Assembly: GCA_963775275.1 (NCBI GenBank)
Contig: CAVZII010000005.1
Location: 124,001 to 188,000, forward strand
DNA: 64,000 bases
Reading direction: 5' to 3'
Origin: JANWHQ01 sp963775275
Lineage (GTDB): Bacteria > Pseudomonadota > Alphaproteobacteria > Caulobacterales > Caulobacteraceae
Of the stretch, positions 25,561 to 35,006 are shown in pieces; position 1 is the stretch's first letter, and every line of letters begins with the position of its first letter. Under the pieces are notes generated by a model. That model saw only the letters and a program-made list of their open reading frames with translations. It ran no database searches and was not told the origin of the DNA. Both the position numbers and the translations under genes were made by a program.

Positions 25561-27359
25561 ACGATCTGAAGCGGACGCTGAGCGAGGCCACGGCCGCCGC
25601 CTTCGTCTCCATCGGACTGCCGGCAGAGTTCGGACGGGTCACCGCGTCCGATCGTCCGGACCTGGCCGACTTCCAGTGCAACGGAGCCATGGCGGCGGCC
25701 AAGACGGCCCGGCGGCCTCCGCGGGAGATCGCCGTCCAGGTCGTGGAGTCACTGCGGAACAATCCGCATCTGGCCTCGGCCGAGCTGGCGGGGCTAGGCT
25801 TCATCAACCTGCGCGTGTCCAACCCCGCCCTCGCCAACCGGGCCAACGAGATCGCCGCGGACGCGCGCGCGGGCGCCGGTCAGGTCGAGCGGGCGCGCCG
25901 CGTGATCGTCGACTACGGCGGTCCCAACGTCGCCAAGCCCATGCACGTGGGTCACCTGCGCGCCTCGATCATCGGCGAGTCGATCAAGCGCCTGTTCCGC
26001 TTCCGCGGCGACGAGGTCCTGGGCGACGCCCATTTCGGCGACTGGGGCTTCCAGATGGGCCTGCTGATCGTCGCGGCGATGGACAAGAATCCGCGCTGGC
26101 GGGCGGTGGCGGAGGAAAGCTGGAAGGCCGACGAGCAACTGGCCAAGGCCGGCGAAGCGCAGGTGACGGCGGTGCTGCTCCAGGAACTGGACCTGAACGA
26201 GCTGGACGAGCTCTATCCCGAGGCCGCCGCCCGCGCCAAGACGGACGAGGCCTATCGCGACAGGGCCCGGCGCGCGACCGCCGAGCTGCAGGCCGGCAAG
26301 CCCGGGTACCTCACCCTCTGGCGCCACTTCGTCCGCGTCAGCCGCACCGCGCTCCAGCGCGAATTCGAGGCGCTCGGCGTGGAGTTCGACCTCTGGAAGG
26401 GCGAAAGCGATGTCGACGGGCTCATCCCGGGGATGGTCGAGGAGCTGAGGGCGAAGGGTCTGCTCGTCCCTGATCAGGGCGCCGAGGTCGTCCGCGTGGC
26501 GAGAAACGACGACAAGCGCGAGTTGCCGCCGTTGATCGTCATCTCCTCGGAAGGCTCGGCGATGTACGGCACGACCGATCTGGCCACGGTGCTCGACCGG
26601 CGCCGGAGCTTCGATCCCCACCTGTGCCTCTACTGTGTCGACCAGCGCCAGGCGGACCACTTCGAACAGGTCTTCCGCGCGGCGTACCTTGCCGGCTACG
26701 CCGTGGAAGGGGGACTGGAGCACATCGGCTTTGGGACCATGAACGGGCAGGACGGCCGCCCGTTCAAGACCCGCGAGGGCGGGGTGCTGAAGCTGCACGA
26801 CCTGATCACCATGGCCCGGGACAAGGCGCGCGAGCGCCTGCACGAGGCGGGCCTGGGCGCCGAGCTCCCGCCCGAGGAGTTCGAGGCGACCGCCCACAAG
26901 GTCGCCGTCGCCGCCCTGAAGTTCGCGGATCTGCAGAACTTCCGCGGCACCAGCTACGTCTTCGACCTGGACCGCTTCACCAGCTTCGAAGGCAAGACCG
27001 GCCCCTACCTGCTCTATCAGTCGGTGCGGATCAAATCCCTGCTGCGCAAGGCCGAGGAAGACGGAGTCGAGTCGGGCCACATCCTGATCCGCGAGCCGGC
27101 CGAGCGCGACCTCGCCCTGGTGCTGGACGCCTTCGACCACGCCCTCGGCGAGGCCTATGACAAGCGGGCGCCGAACTTCATCGCAGAGCATGCCTACCGG
27201 CTCGCCCAGAGCTTCTCGAAGTTCTACTCGGCCTGCCCCGTCCTGCAGGCGACCGACGAGACGGTCCGGGACTCGCGGCTGGGCCTCGCCAAGGCTGCGC
27301 TCGCCCAGCTCGAGGCGGCGCTTTCGCTGTTGGGAATCGAAACTCCCGATCGGATGTGA
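25557..27359 (+). CDS. argS: Arginyl-tRNA synthetase
   Basis: Charges tRNA-Arg. The 600-residue class I enzyme has the N-terminal tRNA D-loop-binding domain (residues about 1-110), the HIGH-type motif in GGPNVAKPMHVGHLRASIIG, and a C-terminal anticodon-binding domain starting near DRFTSFEGKTGPYLLYQSVR. The KMSKS loop is degenerate (KTREGG region), as is normal for ArgRS. The ATG sits within the stop codon of the upstream secreted-protein gene (ATGA). Length is standard. Confidence 0.96.
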   Translation: MNDLKRTLSEATAAAFVSIGLPAEFGRVTASDRPDLADFQCNGAMAAAKTARRPPREIAVQVVESLRNNPHLASAELAGLGFINLRVSNPALANRANEIAADARAGAGQVERARRVIVDYGGPNVAKPMHVGHLRASIIGESIKRLFRFRGDEVLGDAHFGDWGFQMGLLIVAAMDKNPRWRAVAEESWKADEQLAKAGEAQVTAVLLQELDLNELDELYPEAAARAKTDEAYRDRARRATAELQAGKPGYLTLWRHFVRVSRTALQREFEALGVEFDLWKGESDVDGLIPGMVEELRAKGLLVPDQGAEVVRVARNDDKRELPPLIVISSEGSAMYGTTDLATVLDRRRSFDPHLCLYCVDQRQADHFEQVFRAAYLAGYAVEGGLEHIGFGTMNGQDGRPFKTREGGVLKLHDLITMARDKARERLHEAGLGAELPPEEFEATAHKVAVAALKFADLQNFRGTSYVFDLDRFTSFEGKTGPYLLYQSVRIKSLLRKAEEDGVESGHILIREPAERDLALVLDAFDHALGEAYDKRAPNFIAEHAYRLAQSFSKFYSACPVLQATDETVRDSRLGLAKAALAQLEAALSLLGIETPDRM

Positions 27360-27538
27360 TCGGCCGCGCGCCCGGGACTTGCGCCTGGGCGCGGCCTTCC
27401 CGCCGGCCAACGCCCCCACGTACCCCGCCCTGCGGCCGACGATTGGTCGGACCCCGGGGGTCTGAAGGCGCGCCGATGCGCCGGCGCCACGCTTCGCGCA
27501 TCAGTTGGAACCTGTCCAAACCGTAAGCACCGGTCGAC

Positions 27539-27567
27539 TTGCGAAGGCCCTATTGTCTTCGCATATG
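27539..27567 (+). promoter_or_regulatory. Possible sigma70-type promoter
   Basis: In the 275-bp gap after argS, TTGCGA at 27539 and CATATG at 27562 are separated by 17 nt, an acceptable -35/-10 pair 68 nt before the next start codon. GCGAAG and CTTCGC within it form an inverted repeat that could be an operator. The assignment is speculative; the rest of the gap shows nothing else I can name. Confidence 0.3.
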
Positions 27568-27634
27568 ACGGCGATGTCCGTTCCATGACCGTACCTTCCG
27601 GCCGGCGTCCCGGCCGCGCCAGGATGCCCGAACG

Positions 27635-28042
27635 ATGCCGCTCTTCGGCCTTATCGCGACGCCGCGCCCTCAGGCGGAGCCTCAGGCCTTGATGCGCCGC
27701 GGCGTCCGTCTTGCGCTGGCGGGTCTGGGCCTGGTGATCATGGCCGCGGGCGTCCTGGCCTTCATCGCCTTCTTCCACACGCCCGGTATCCTGCTGTTCG
27801 CGCTCGGCCTGGTCCTGGTGCTGAGGAACTCGTTCTCGGCCCGGCGCACCTTCATCAAGGTGCAGCGGCGCCATCCGAAGATCTTCCACCCGATCCGGCG
27901 CCTGATCCGGCGGGAGCCGGAGGTGGTCCAGGTGATCTGGCAGCAGACCCTTCGGCTCGAGCGGCTGGTGTTGCCGGCCCGCTGGCGGTTCTGCAAGCGC
28001 CTGCGCATGAAGCTGATGCGCCGCGGGCGCTGGCGCCCCTGA
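27635..28042 (+). CDS. Small inner-membrane protein, PGPGW-like
   Basis: A 135-residue protein with two adjacent hydrophobic segments (about residues 24-46 and 50-63) joined by FFHTPGILLFALGLVLVLRN, which resembles the PGPGW-type putative transmembrane family. A strongly basic C-terminal tail (RRHPKIFHPIRRLIRR and LRMKLMRRGRW) follows and would face the cytoplasm. The function is unknown. It stands alone, convergent with the F0 ATP synthase operon with only 24 nt between stops. Confidence 0.65.
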   Translation: MPLFGLIATPRPQAEPQALMRRGVRLALAGLGLVIMAAGVLAFIAFFHTPGILLFALGLVLVLRNSFSARRTFIKVQRRHPKIFHPIRRLIRREPEVVQVIWQQTLRLERLVLPARWRFCKRLRMKLMRRGRWRP

Positions 28043-28066
28043 CCATAGCGGACGGGCGGGCAAGCC

Positions 28067-28558
28067 TTACTGCAGCTTGTCGGAGACCTCTAAGATCGCC
28101 CGGTCGACGAGCGGGTCCGCGCGCATCGCTCCCGCCCGCACGGCAAGGATTTGTGCGGCGGTCTCGGCGGCCAGCTCGGCGGCCGCGGCCTTGACGTCGC
28201 TCGCGGCCTGGGCCTCGGCCTGGGCGATCTTGGCTTCGGCGATCGCGGCGCGGCGCTTGATCTGGTCTTCCAGCCGCTCGTGGGCCTCGCTCTCCAGGCG
28301 CTTGGCCTCCACCTCGGCGTTGGTCAGCATCTCGGCGGCGTGCCGCTCGGCCTCCTCGCGGCGCACCCGGATGGAGGCCAGCAAGTCCTCCGCCTCCTTG
28401 CGCAGGCGCTCGGCCTCGGCCAGCTCGGCGCGGATCTTTTCGGCGCGCGCGTCCAGCGCGGCCAGCGCCATGCGGGGCGCTTTCAGCCAGATCAGCAGCC
28501 CCGCCAGGATGACGAAGGCGACCCCGACCCAGAACTCGGCTTCCTGAAGGAGCTCCAC
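28067..28558 (-). CDS. atpF: ATP synthase F0 subunit b
   Basis: One of two peripheral-stalk subunits. The 163 residues comprise an N-terminal membrane helix (EFWVGVAFVILAGLLIWLKA) and a long charged helix rich in Ala, Glu, Lys and Arg (residues about 30-140) that forms the stator coil. It is the last gene of the F0 operon, 9 nt after b'. The pairing of b with a distinct b' is standard in alphaproteobacteria. Confidence 0.94.
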   Translation of the reverse strand: MELLQEAEFWVGVAFVILAGLLIWLKAPRMALAALDARAEKIRAELAEAERLRKEAEDLLASIRVRREEAERHAAEMLTNAEVEAKRLESEAHERLEDQIKRRAAIAEAKIAQAEAQAASDVKAAAAELAAETAAQILAVRAGAMRADPLVDRAILEVSDKLQ

Positions 28559-28567
28559 CGCCCTCTC

Positions 28568-29107
28568 CTATCCGCGGCCCGCCAGGGCCTGCTCGACCTC
28601 GGCGTCCGAGCCCGGCTGGCCGGTCAGCTTGGCGAGGATGGCCTGCGCCGTCCCGGCGGCGATCTCGCGCACGTGACCCATCGCCTCCTCGCGGGCGGAG
28701 CGGATGGTCGCCTCGGCTTGCGCCAACGCCGCGGACAGCTTGGCTTCCTCGGCCGCCTGCCGGCTGGCCGCCTCGGCCTGAACCCTGGCCTTGGCCTCGG
28801 ACGCCAGCTTCTGGGAGCGCGCGCGCGCCTGGGCCATCTCGGCGTCGGCCTCGGCGGACTGGGCCTCGGCCTGATCCTTGAGGGCGCGCGCCCGCTCGAT
28901 GTCGCCCGAGATGCGGTCCTCGCGCTCGGCGATGGCGCCGCCCACGCGGGGGACGAAGACCTTGGCCATCAACGTGAAGACGACCGCGAAGATGATCAAC
29001 AGCCAGACCATCTCGCCGGGCCACCAGGCCGCGTCGAACTGAGGCAGCCCGCCGCTCGCCGGCGACGAGGGCTGGCCCGTCGTTTCGGTCGTGGGCGCTG
29101 AGGCCAT
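28568..29107 (-). CDS. atpG: ATP synthase F0 subunit b'
   Basis: The second peripheral-stalk subunit (b', also called AtpX or AtpF2). The 179 residues begin with a Thr/Ser/Pro-rich segment, then the b'-typical FDAAWWPGEMVWLLIIFAVV membrane helix and RVGGAIAEREDRISGDIERA leading into the coiled stator helix. It lies 6 nt after atpE and 9 nt before atpF. The longer N-terminal extension and order c-b'-b mark it as b' rather than b. Confidence 0.92.
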   Translation of the reverse strand: MASAPTTETTGQPSSPASGGLPQFDAAWWPGEMVWLLIIFAVVFTLMAKVFVPRVGGAIAEREDRISGDIERARALKDQAEAQSAEADAEMAQARARSQKLASEAKARVQAEAASRQAAEEAKLSAALAQAEATIRSAREEAMGHVREIAAGTAQAILAKLTGQPGSDAEVEQALAGRG

Positions 29108-29113
29108 AAGGCC

Positions 29114-29344
29114 TTAGACCTTCACGAACAGGATGATGAAGGCCATCACCAGGGCGAAGATGCCCATCGCTTCGGTGAGCGCCATGCCCAGGAACAGCAT
29201 GGGCTGCTGGCTCGGCGCCGCAGACGGGTTGCGAAGGGCGCCCGACAGGTAGTTGCCGAACAGGATGCCCAGGCCGGCGCCCGCGCCGATCAGGCCGGTC
29301 ATGGCGAGGCCCGCGCCGATGTACTTGGCGGAAACAGGATCCAT
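29114..29344 (-). CDS. atpE: ATP synthase F0 subunit c
   Basis: The 76-residue proteolipid that forms the rotor ring. Two membrane helices are visible: the first with the Gly-rich IGAGLAMTGLIGAGAGLGIL and the second with LFLGMALTEAMGIFALVMAF, which contains the proton-binding Glu of TEAMGIF. The connecting loop has RNPSA with the conserved Arg. No Na+-binding signature is apparent, so a proton ring is expected. Confidence 0.96.
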   Translation of the reverse strand: MDPVSAKYIGAGLAMTGLIGAGAGLGILFGNYLSGALRNPSAAPSQQPMLFLGMALTEAMGIFALVMAFIILFVKV

Positions 29345-29384
29345 GTGTCTCGTTCCTCTGTGAGAGAGTGGGTTGGCGGACCGG

Positions 29385-30203
29385 CTAGTGGCCGTGCCCG
29401 AGGTTGACGACTTCGTTGAGGTAGACCGTCGCCAGAGCGGCGAAGACGAAAGCCTGCAGGAAGGCGACGATCAGCTCCAGCGCCGTGAGCGCGACGACCA
29501 TCGCCAGCGAGATGCCCGAGCCCAGGAAGCCCAGGGCGGCGATCCCGCCGCCCATGGCGAACACGAACAGGCCCACGGCGAAGCTGGCGAAGATGTTCAT
29601 CACCACGTGGCCGCCGATCATGTTGCCGAACAGGCGCATGCTCAGCGTCAGCGGTCGGACCATGAAGGAGATGAGCTCGATCAGCACCATCATCGGCAGG
29701 ATGACGATCGGCACGCCCTTGGGCACGAAGAGGCTGAAGAACTTCAGTCCGTTCTTGATGAAGCCGATGGCCAACACCGACAGGAAGGTGATCAGGGCCA
29801 AGGTGACAGTGACGGCGAGCTGGGCCGTGGCGGTGAAGGTCCAGTCCTGGCCGACCACATGGCCCACGCCCAGGACCACGCCCATCATATTCATGGTCAG
29901 CACCATCATGAAGATGGTGAAGACGAAGGGGACGTAGGGTCGCCCCGCCGCGCCGATGATCGGGCCGACGAGCACGCCGTCCACCAGCTCGTAGAGGCTC
30001 TCGCCCACGGCCTGGAGCCGGCCGGGCACGATCTGGCGGCGCGCCGAAAGGGCGAAGAAGCCACAGATGATCAGGGCGGCCGTCATCATCGCGACGACCG
30101 AGTTGGTGATCGACAGGTCGAGCGGCCCGAACGGCGTCTGCACGGGTGGCAGATCCACCATCTTGTGGATCATGAACTGCTTCATCGGCTCGATGGCGGC
30201 CAT
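29385..30203 (-). CDS. atpB: ATP synthase F0 subunit a
   Basis: The stator subunit that forms the proton half-channels. The 272 residues contain five or six membrane helices, with the essential Arg in LSMRLFGNMIGGHVVMNIFA and conserved polar residues in the last helix (ELIVAFLQAFVFAALATVYL). ATG 30203 (MAAIEPMKQF) is the start; the frame stays open upstream but that extension is Arg-rich and crosses into atpI. It lies 16 nt after atpI and 40 nt before atpE. Confidence 0.95.
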   Translation of the reverse strand: MAAIEPMKQFMIHKMVDLPPVQTPFGPLDLSITNSVVAMMTAALIICGFFALSARRQIVPGRLQAVGESLYELVDGVLVGPIIGAAGRPYVPFVFTIFMMVLTMNMMGVVLGVGHVVGQDWTFTATAQLAVTVTLALITFLSVLAIGFIKNGLKFFSLFVPKGVPIVILPMMVLIELISFMVRPLTLSMRLFGNMIGGHVVMNIFASFAVGLFVFAMGGGIAALGFLGSGISLAMVVALTALELIVAFLQAFVFAALATVYLNEVVNLGHGH

Positions 30204-30219
30204 CGGGTCGGAAGTCCTT

Positions 30220-30567
30220 TCAATCCTCGTCGTCGTCGACGGCCGCCGTGTCTGGCGGCGTCTTCTCCAACGCCTGTCTACCCATTCGCGCCGCCGTGCG
30301 AGCGGCCATGTAGACCGACAAGCCCGCACCCGCCGCCACGCCAATTCCCAGGCCCCAGGGCGCGGTATGGGCGAACTGGTCCACCAGCCAGCCCACGCCC
30401 AGGCCCCCGAGCACGCCGCCGATCAACTCGGCGAGAAGGCGGTAGCCTTCTCCGATCGAACGGCTCGCCTCGAACGAGGCGGACCGCGCCCGTGCGGCTT
30501 CGAAGGCTTGGAGCTCTTCGCTGAGGCGATGAATCGCCTCTTCGGGCCGATCGTCGGGCTGCGGCAT
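30220..30567 (-). CDS. atpI: ATP synthase-associated AtpI/AtpZ-family protein
   Basis: A 115-residue membrane protein of the AtpI/AtpZ group that heads many F0 operons and is thought to assist c-ring assembly or Mg2+ supply. Two helices are visible, YRLLAELIGGVLGGLGVGWL and LGIGVAAGAGLSVYMAARTA, followed by an acidic C-terminal tail. ATG 30567 is preferred to 30588. It is the first gene of atpI-B-E-F'-F; F1 genes are not in the window, as expected because alphaproteobacteria keep the two operons apart. Confidence 0.85.
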   Translation of the reverse strand: MPQPDDRPEEAIHRLSEELQAFEAARARSASFEASRSIGEGYRLLAELIGGVLGGLGVGWLVDQFAHTAPWGLGIGVAAGAGLSVYMAARTAARMGRQALEKTPPDTAAVDDDED

Positions 30568-30729
30568 GACACGGTCAAAAGCGACCACGACGTCGCCGCC
30601 GCGGCCCGGCTTGGTCGGCGCGGAACCTAAAGGGGCGGCGCCACCGCGTCAAGCTGAGCGCGACCTCCCATAAGCATATGATTTCGCTAAATATTACGCC
30701 ATTGCGACAAGATGGCTGGAGAGCCGTGC

Positions 30730-31551
30730 TCACAACAGCGCGAGAGTCGCCTCGGCCGTGCGCCACGCGGGCGACGCGTCCTGGCCGTCCTCCATGTGCC
30801 ACAGGCCCGACAGCACCGCCTGGGCAAAGCACCAACCGAGCACGCGGTCCAGCTCCAACCCCAGGCTCTCGGCCAGGATCGACGCGCGCCTGCCGATCAC
30901 GGCCGGCTCGGCGTAGAGCGCCGGGTCCGGACGGGGATTGCGGAGCATCGCGCCGGTCTCGTAGGCCCGCTCGCCGATGACGCCCTTGGGGTCGATCGCC
31001 AGCCAACCGGCGCCTTCGTCCGACAGGATGTTCCAGTGCTGCAGGTCGCCGTGAAGCAGGACCCTTTCGCCTTGTGAATTGCAGAGCTCGGCATGGAGCC
31101 GCCCGGCCCGGTCGATCAGGCCGGCGTCAGCGCCAGCCGCGAGCGCCGCCGGTCCGATGCGTTCGAAGCCCTTCCCCCAGTCCTCAACGGTCCCGAAGCC
31201 TCCCCCAGGCGCCGGGGCGTGGTGCAGCGCCATCATTTGCCGTGCGACGATGCCGGTCGCCTCGTCGTCGCGGCCCGAGAAGACCAGGTCGGCGAGCGGC
31301 CGGCCGGGCCACGCCCGCTGCAGGAGCAGCGCCGCGCCCTCGCGCGCCTCCAGGCGCACGGCCCCGCGGCCATCGAACCAGACGAGCGCCGGTCCTTGCC
31401 CGATCTCGTCGGGATGGGTGATCAGCTTGAGCATCAGCCGACGGCGCCCGCGCCGGACCGGCAGCAGACGGGCGGTGCAGGTGGTCAGCGCCTCGCCGTC
31501 CGGCATCAGTCCCCAGCGATCGAGCCAGGGCTCGAGATCCGCCGCGCTCAC
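30730..31551 (-). CDS. Aminoglycoside/hydroxyurea phosphotransferase-family kinase
   Basis: A 273-residue APH-fold kinase of the streptomycin 6-phosphotransferase/hydroxyurea kinase type. Key motifs are the Brenner motif LLHGDLQHWNIL and the metal-binding LAIDPKGVIGE. Chromosomal relatives in environmental bacteria may confer low-level aminoglycoside modification or act on an unknown metabolite, so a resistance label should not be assumed. It starts 4 nt after the smc stop, so it is probably the last gene of that transcript. Confidence 0.78.
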   Translation of the reverse strand: MSAADLEPWLDRWGLMPDGEALTTCTARLLPVRRGRRRLMLKLITHPDEIGQGPALVWFDGRGAVRLEAREGAALLLQRAWPGRPLADLVFSGRDDEATGIVARQMMALHHAPAPGGGFGTVEDWGKGFERIGPAALAAGADAGLIDRAGRLHAELCNSQGERVLLHGDLQHWNILSDEGAGWLAIDPKGVIGERAYETGAMLRNPRPDPALYAEPAVIGRRASILAESLGLELDRVLGWCFAQAVLSGLWHMEDGQDASPAWRTAEATLALL

Positions 31552-31555
31552 GGCT

Positions 31556-34500
31556 CTATTCCGCAGCCAGGGCCTCGGCCTGCCTGAGATCCACCGAGAC
31601 CAGCTGGGAGACGCCGCGCTCGGGCATGGTCACGCCATAGAGCCGGTCCATGCGCGACATGGTCACCGGGTTGTGGGTGATGCAGATGAATCGCGTCTCG
31701 GTGCGCGCGCGCATCTCGTTCATCAGGTTGCAGAAGCGCTCGACGTTGTGGTCGTCCAGCGGGGCATCGACCTCGTCCAGGACGCAGACCGGCGCCGGCT
31801 GGGCCAGGAACACCCCGAAGATCAGCGCCGCGGCGGTCAGGGCCTGCTCGCCGCCGGACATCAGCGAGATGGCCGCCAGCCGCTTGCCGGGCGGACAGGC
31901 GAAGACCTCGAGGCCCGCCTCCAGGGGATCCTCCGACTCGATCAGGCGCAGCTCGGCCTGGCCGCCGTCGAACAAGGCATGGAAGAGCGCCTGGAAGTGA
32001 CCGTTGATGACGTCGAAGGCGGCGAGCAGCCGTTCGCGCCCCTCGGCGTTCAGCTCCTCGATTCCGCGGCGCAGGCGCGCGACGGCGCCGGTGAGGTCGG
32101 CGCGCTCCTCGCGTAGCGCGTTCAGGCGAGCCCCATACTCCGCGGCCTCTTCCTCGGCGCGCAGATTGACCGCGCCGATCGTCTCGCGCTGACGTTCGAG
32201 CTGGATCAGGCGCTGCTCCACCGTCTGGGCGTCAGCCGGGATCTTGCCGGCGTGCTCAGCCAGGGTCTCGCCAAGCTCTTCCGGCTCGCGCATGGCGGTT
32301 TCGCGAATGGCCGCGGCAGTTTCGGCCAGGCGCTCGCGGGCGGCCTCGAGCCTCGCGGCCAGGCCGGCGCGCAGCTCCCGCGCCTCGGACGCCTTCTGCT
32401 CGGCGGCGCGCGCCTCCCGGTCGGCGGCGGCGCGCGCGGCGTCGGCGGCGCTGAATGCGTCGGTGGCTGCCGCAAGCCGTGTCTCGGCGGCGGCGAGCTC
32501 GTCGAGCAGGCGAAGCTTGCCGGCCTCCAGCGCCTTGGGCGCGGCCTCGGCGTCGGCCAGGGCGGCGACCGTCTTCTCACGCTCGCCCGCCAGGGCGTCG
32601 ATGCGCATGGCCGCGTGTTCGGCGCGGCCGGTCCAGGCCTCCGCATCGGAGCGCAAGGTCTCCAACCGATGCGCGCGTCCTTCCCGCTCGCGCCGCTCGA
32701 GGTCCAGGTCGGCCCTGGCGGCCGCAGCCGCCTCGCGGGCCTGGCCAGCGATCGCGCGCGCCTCCTCCAGTTGGGGCCCGAGATCATCGGACGCGGGCAA
32801 GGCGTCGGCTTCGGCCCTCGCCGCCGCGAGCGCGACGTCCGCCTCGGCCCTCTCGGCCTCGAAACGGGCGATAGTCTCGTCCAGTGATTGCGCGCGTGCG
32901 TCGCGGCGGGCGCCTTCGCGCGCGCCGCGCTCGAACGTCTCCCGAGCAGCCGCGAACGTGTGCTCGGCGCCGGGCAAAGCCGTGCGCGCCGCCTTCAACG
33001 CCTGATCAGCGCCGGCGAGGGCTGCGACGCATTCGGACAGCGCGTCTGTCGCGCGGCGGGAGAGCGGGGTCAGCCGCTCGATCTCGGCCTCGACATCCTC
33101 GAGCCGAGCCTTCTGGGCGAGCCGCACGGCGGCGGGCCTGGGCGCCTCGGCCCTGACCGTGAAGCCGTCCCAGCGCCAGAGATCGCCCTCGCGCGAGACC
33201 AGCCGCATGCCGGGCGCGAGACCCGCCTGCAATCGCTCGCCGGCGTCGCGGGCGGCGACCAGTCCGGTCATCGCGAGCCTCGGCCCCAGCTCGTCCGGCG
33301 CATGCACGAGGCTCGACAGCGGCGTCACGCCCTCGGGCCAGACCGGCGAAGGAATCCCCGCGCCGCCCCAGAACGAGGTCGCCTTGCGGTCGAACGGCGC
33401 GTTCAGGTCGTCGCCAAGCGCCGCGGCCAGGGCGGCCTCCAGGCCGCGCTCGACCGACACGGTCTCCAGCGCCGGGCGGAAGCCCTCCTTGCGCTCGGGG
33501 GTCAACACCTGGGCCAGGCCGCGCGCCTCGGCCTTGAGCCGGCCGAGCTGGTCCTCGGCCTTGCGCGACGCGTCGCGCGCCTCCCCTTCGCGGGCCGCCG
33601 CCGCCGCGCGCGCGGCCTCGGCCGCCTCGATCGCGTCCCGCGCGGCCTGCAGCGCGGCCTCGGCCTCAGCCATGCGGGCGCGGGCGGCGAGCGCCTCCGG
33701 GTCCTCGGCGGGCCCCAAAGACGCGCGGTCCGCCCGAGCCATGTCCAGCGCACGCGAAGCCCGTCCGAGACGGGCCTGGGCATCGGCCACGCGGGACTCG
33801 GCCGCCTCGCGCCGCGCCGCCTCGGCGGCGGCCTCGGCGTTCAGGCGCAGGACCTCGGCGTCCGTCCTCGCCCGGTCGGCCTCGGCGATCTTCCAGGCGG
33901 CCTCGAGCTCGGGCATGCGCTCGGGCGCGGCGGCGATCTCCGACTCCAGCGCGGCGATCTCCTCGTTCAGGCGGGCGAGGGCGGCCCTGGCGTCCTCGAC
34001 GATGATCTCCTCGCGCGCGCGATCGGTGTCGATGCGGCGCAGCTCCTCGGCGCAACGCCGGGCCTCCGCTTCGAGCCGCTGCGCCTCGTGCTCCAGCCGG
34101 TCCCGTTCCATGGCGAGCCTGTGCAGGATCGCCGCGGCCGCCATCTCCTCGTCGCGCAAGGGCTTGATCGCCTCTTCCGTGCGCAGGGCTTCGGTGGAGG
34201 CCTCCGCGGCCCTCAGCGCGGTGGCCTCCACCGCCCGGTGGGCGTCGGCGGCCTCGGACTCCGCCCGCTCCAGGCCGTCGCGCGCCTCGCTCCAGCGGGA
34301 ATGGAGCACAGCCGACTGCAGGATGCGGATCTCGGCGGAGACCTTCTTGTAGGTCTCTGCCTGGCGCGCCTCGCGCCTCAGCCTGGCGGCCGCCGATTCC
34401 AGCTCGCCGATAAGGTCCGACAGGCGCGCGAGATTGGCCTCTGCCGCGCGCAGGCGAAGCTCGGCCTCGTGGCGGCGGCTGTGCAGGCCGGCGACGCCGG

Positions 34501-35002
34501 CCGCCTCCTCGAGGATCAGCCGCCGGTTCTGCGGCTTGGCCGCGATCAGCTCGGAGATCTGTCCCTGCCGCACCAGCGCCGGCGAATTGGCCCCGGTCGA
34601 AGCGTCCGCGAACAGGAGTTGGACGTCCCTGGCGCGCACCTCGCGGCCGTTGACGCGGTAGGTCGAGCCCATCCCCCGGTCGATCCGGCGCGAAACCTCC
34701 AGGATCTCCTGGTCGTTGAACTGGGCCGGCGCGCGACGGTCGGCGTTGTCGATGGTGAGCAGGACCTCGGCGTGGTTGCGCGACGGCCGCCCGGACGCGC
34801 CCGCGAAGATCACGTCGTCCATCTCGCCCGCCCGCATGGCCTTGGCCGAGTTGGCCCCCATCACCCAGCGCAGGGCCTCGAGCAGGTTGGACTTGCCACA
34901 GCCGTTGGGGCCCACGACGCCGGTCACGCCGGGCTCGATGCGCAGTTCGGCGCCGTCCACGAAGGACTTGAACCCCGACAATCTCAGGCGCTGGAAGTGC
35001 AA
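31556..35002 (-). CDS. smc: Chromosome segregation ATPase SMC
   Basis: The core condensin ATPase that organises and segregates the chromosome. The 1,148 residues contain the N-terminal Walker A VGPNGCGKSNLLEAL, a long coiled coil, a hinge near the middle (around ERGLEAALAAALGDDLNAPF), the returning coil, the ABC signature ISLMSGGEQALTAAALIFG and Walker B VCVLDEVDAPLDDHN. All ATPase motifs are intact. It lies 4 nt after a DsbA-like gene and 4 nt before the APH-family kinase. The kleisin partners ScpA/ScpB are not in this window. Confidence 0.96.
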   Translation of the reverse strand: MHFQRLRLSGFKSFVDGAELRIEPGVTGVVGPNGCGKSNLLEALRWVMGANSAKAMRAGEMDDVIFAGASGRPSRNHAEVLLTIDNADRRAPAQFNDQEILEVSRRIDRGMGSTYRVNGREVRARDVQLLFADASTGANSPALVRQGQISELIAAKPQNRRLILEEAAGVAGLHSRRHEAELRLRAAEANLARLSDLIGELESAAARLRREARQAETYKKVSAEIRILQSAVLHSRWSEARDGLERAESEAADAHRAVEATALRAAEASTEALRTEEAIKPLRDEEMAAAAILHRLAMERDRLEHEAQRLEAEARRCAEELRRIDTDRAREEIIVEDARAALARLNEEIAALESEIAAAPERMPELEAAWKIAEADRARTDAEVLRLNAEAAAEAARREAAESRVADAQARLGRASRALDMARADRASLGPAEDPEALAARARMAEAEAALQAARDAIEAAEAARAAAAAREGEARDASRKAEDQLGRLKAEARGLAQVLTPERKEGFRPALETVSVERGLEAALAAALGDDLNAPFDRKATSFWGGAGIPSPVWPEGVTPLSSLVHAPDELGPRLAMTGLVAARDAGERLQAGLAPGMRLVSREGDLWRWDGFTVRAEAPRPAAVRLAQKARLEDVEAEIERLTPLSRRATDALSECVAALAGADQALKAARTALPGAEHTFAAARETFERGAREGARRDARAQSLDETIARFEAERAEADVALAAARAEADALPASDDLGPQLEEARAIAGQAREAAAAARADLDLERREREGRAHRLETLRSDAEAWTGRAEHAAMRIDALAGEREKTVAALADAEAAPKALEAGKLRLLDELAAAETRLAAATDAFSAADAARAAADREARAAEQKASEARELRAGLAARLEAARERLAETAAAIRETAMREPEELGETLAEHAGKIPADAQTVEQRLIQLERQRETIGAVNLRAEEEAAEYGARLNALREERADLTGAVARLRRGIEELNAEGRERLLAAFDVINGHFQALFHALFDGGQAELRLIESEDPLEAGLEVFACPPGKRLAAISLMSGGEQALTAAALIFGVFLAQPAPVCVLDEVDAPLDDHNVERFCNLMNEMRARTETRFICITHNPVTMSRMDRLYGVTMPERGVSQLVSVDLRQAEALAAE

Positions 35003-35006
35003 GGCC

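Noticed and set aside
30730..31551. Acquired antibiotic-resistance gene
   Set aside because: The APH-family kinase has codon use and context like its neighbours and no mobile element beside it; it looks like a native gene.
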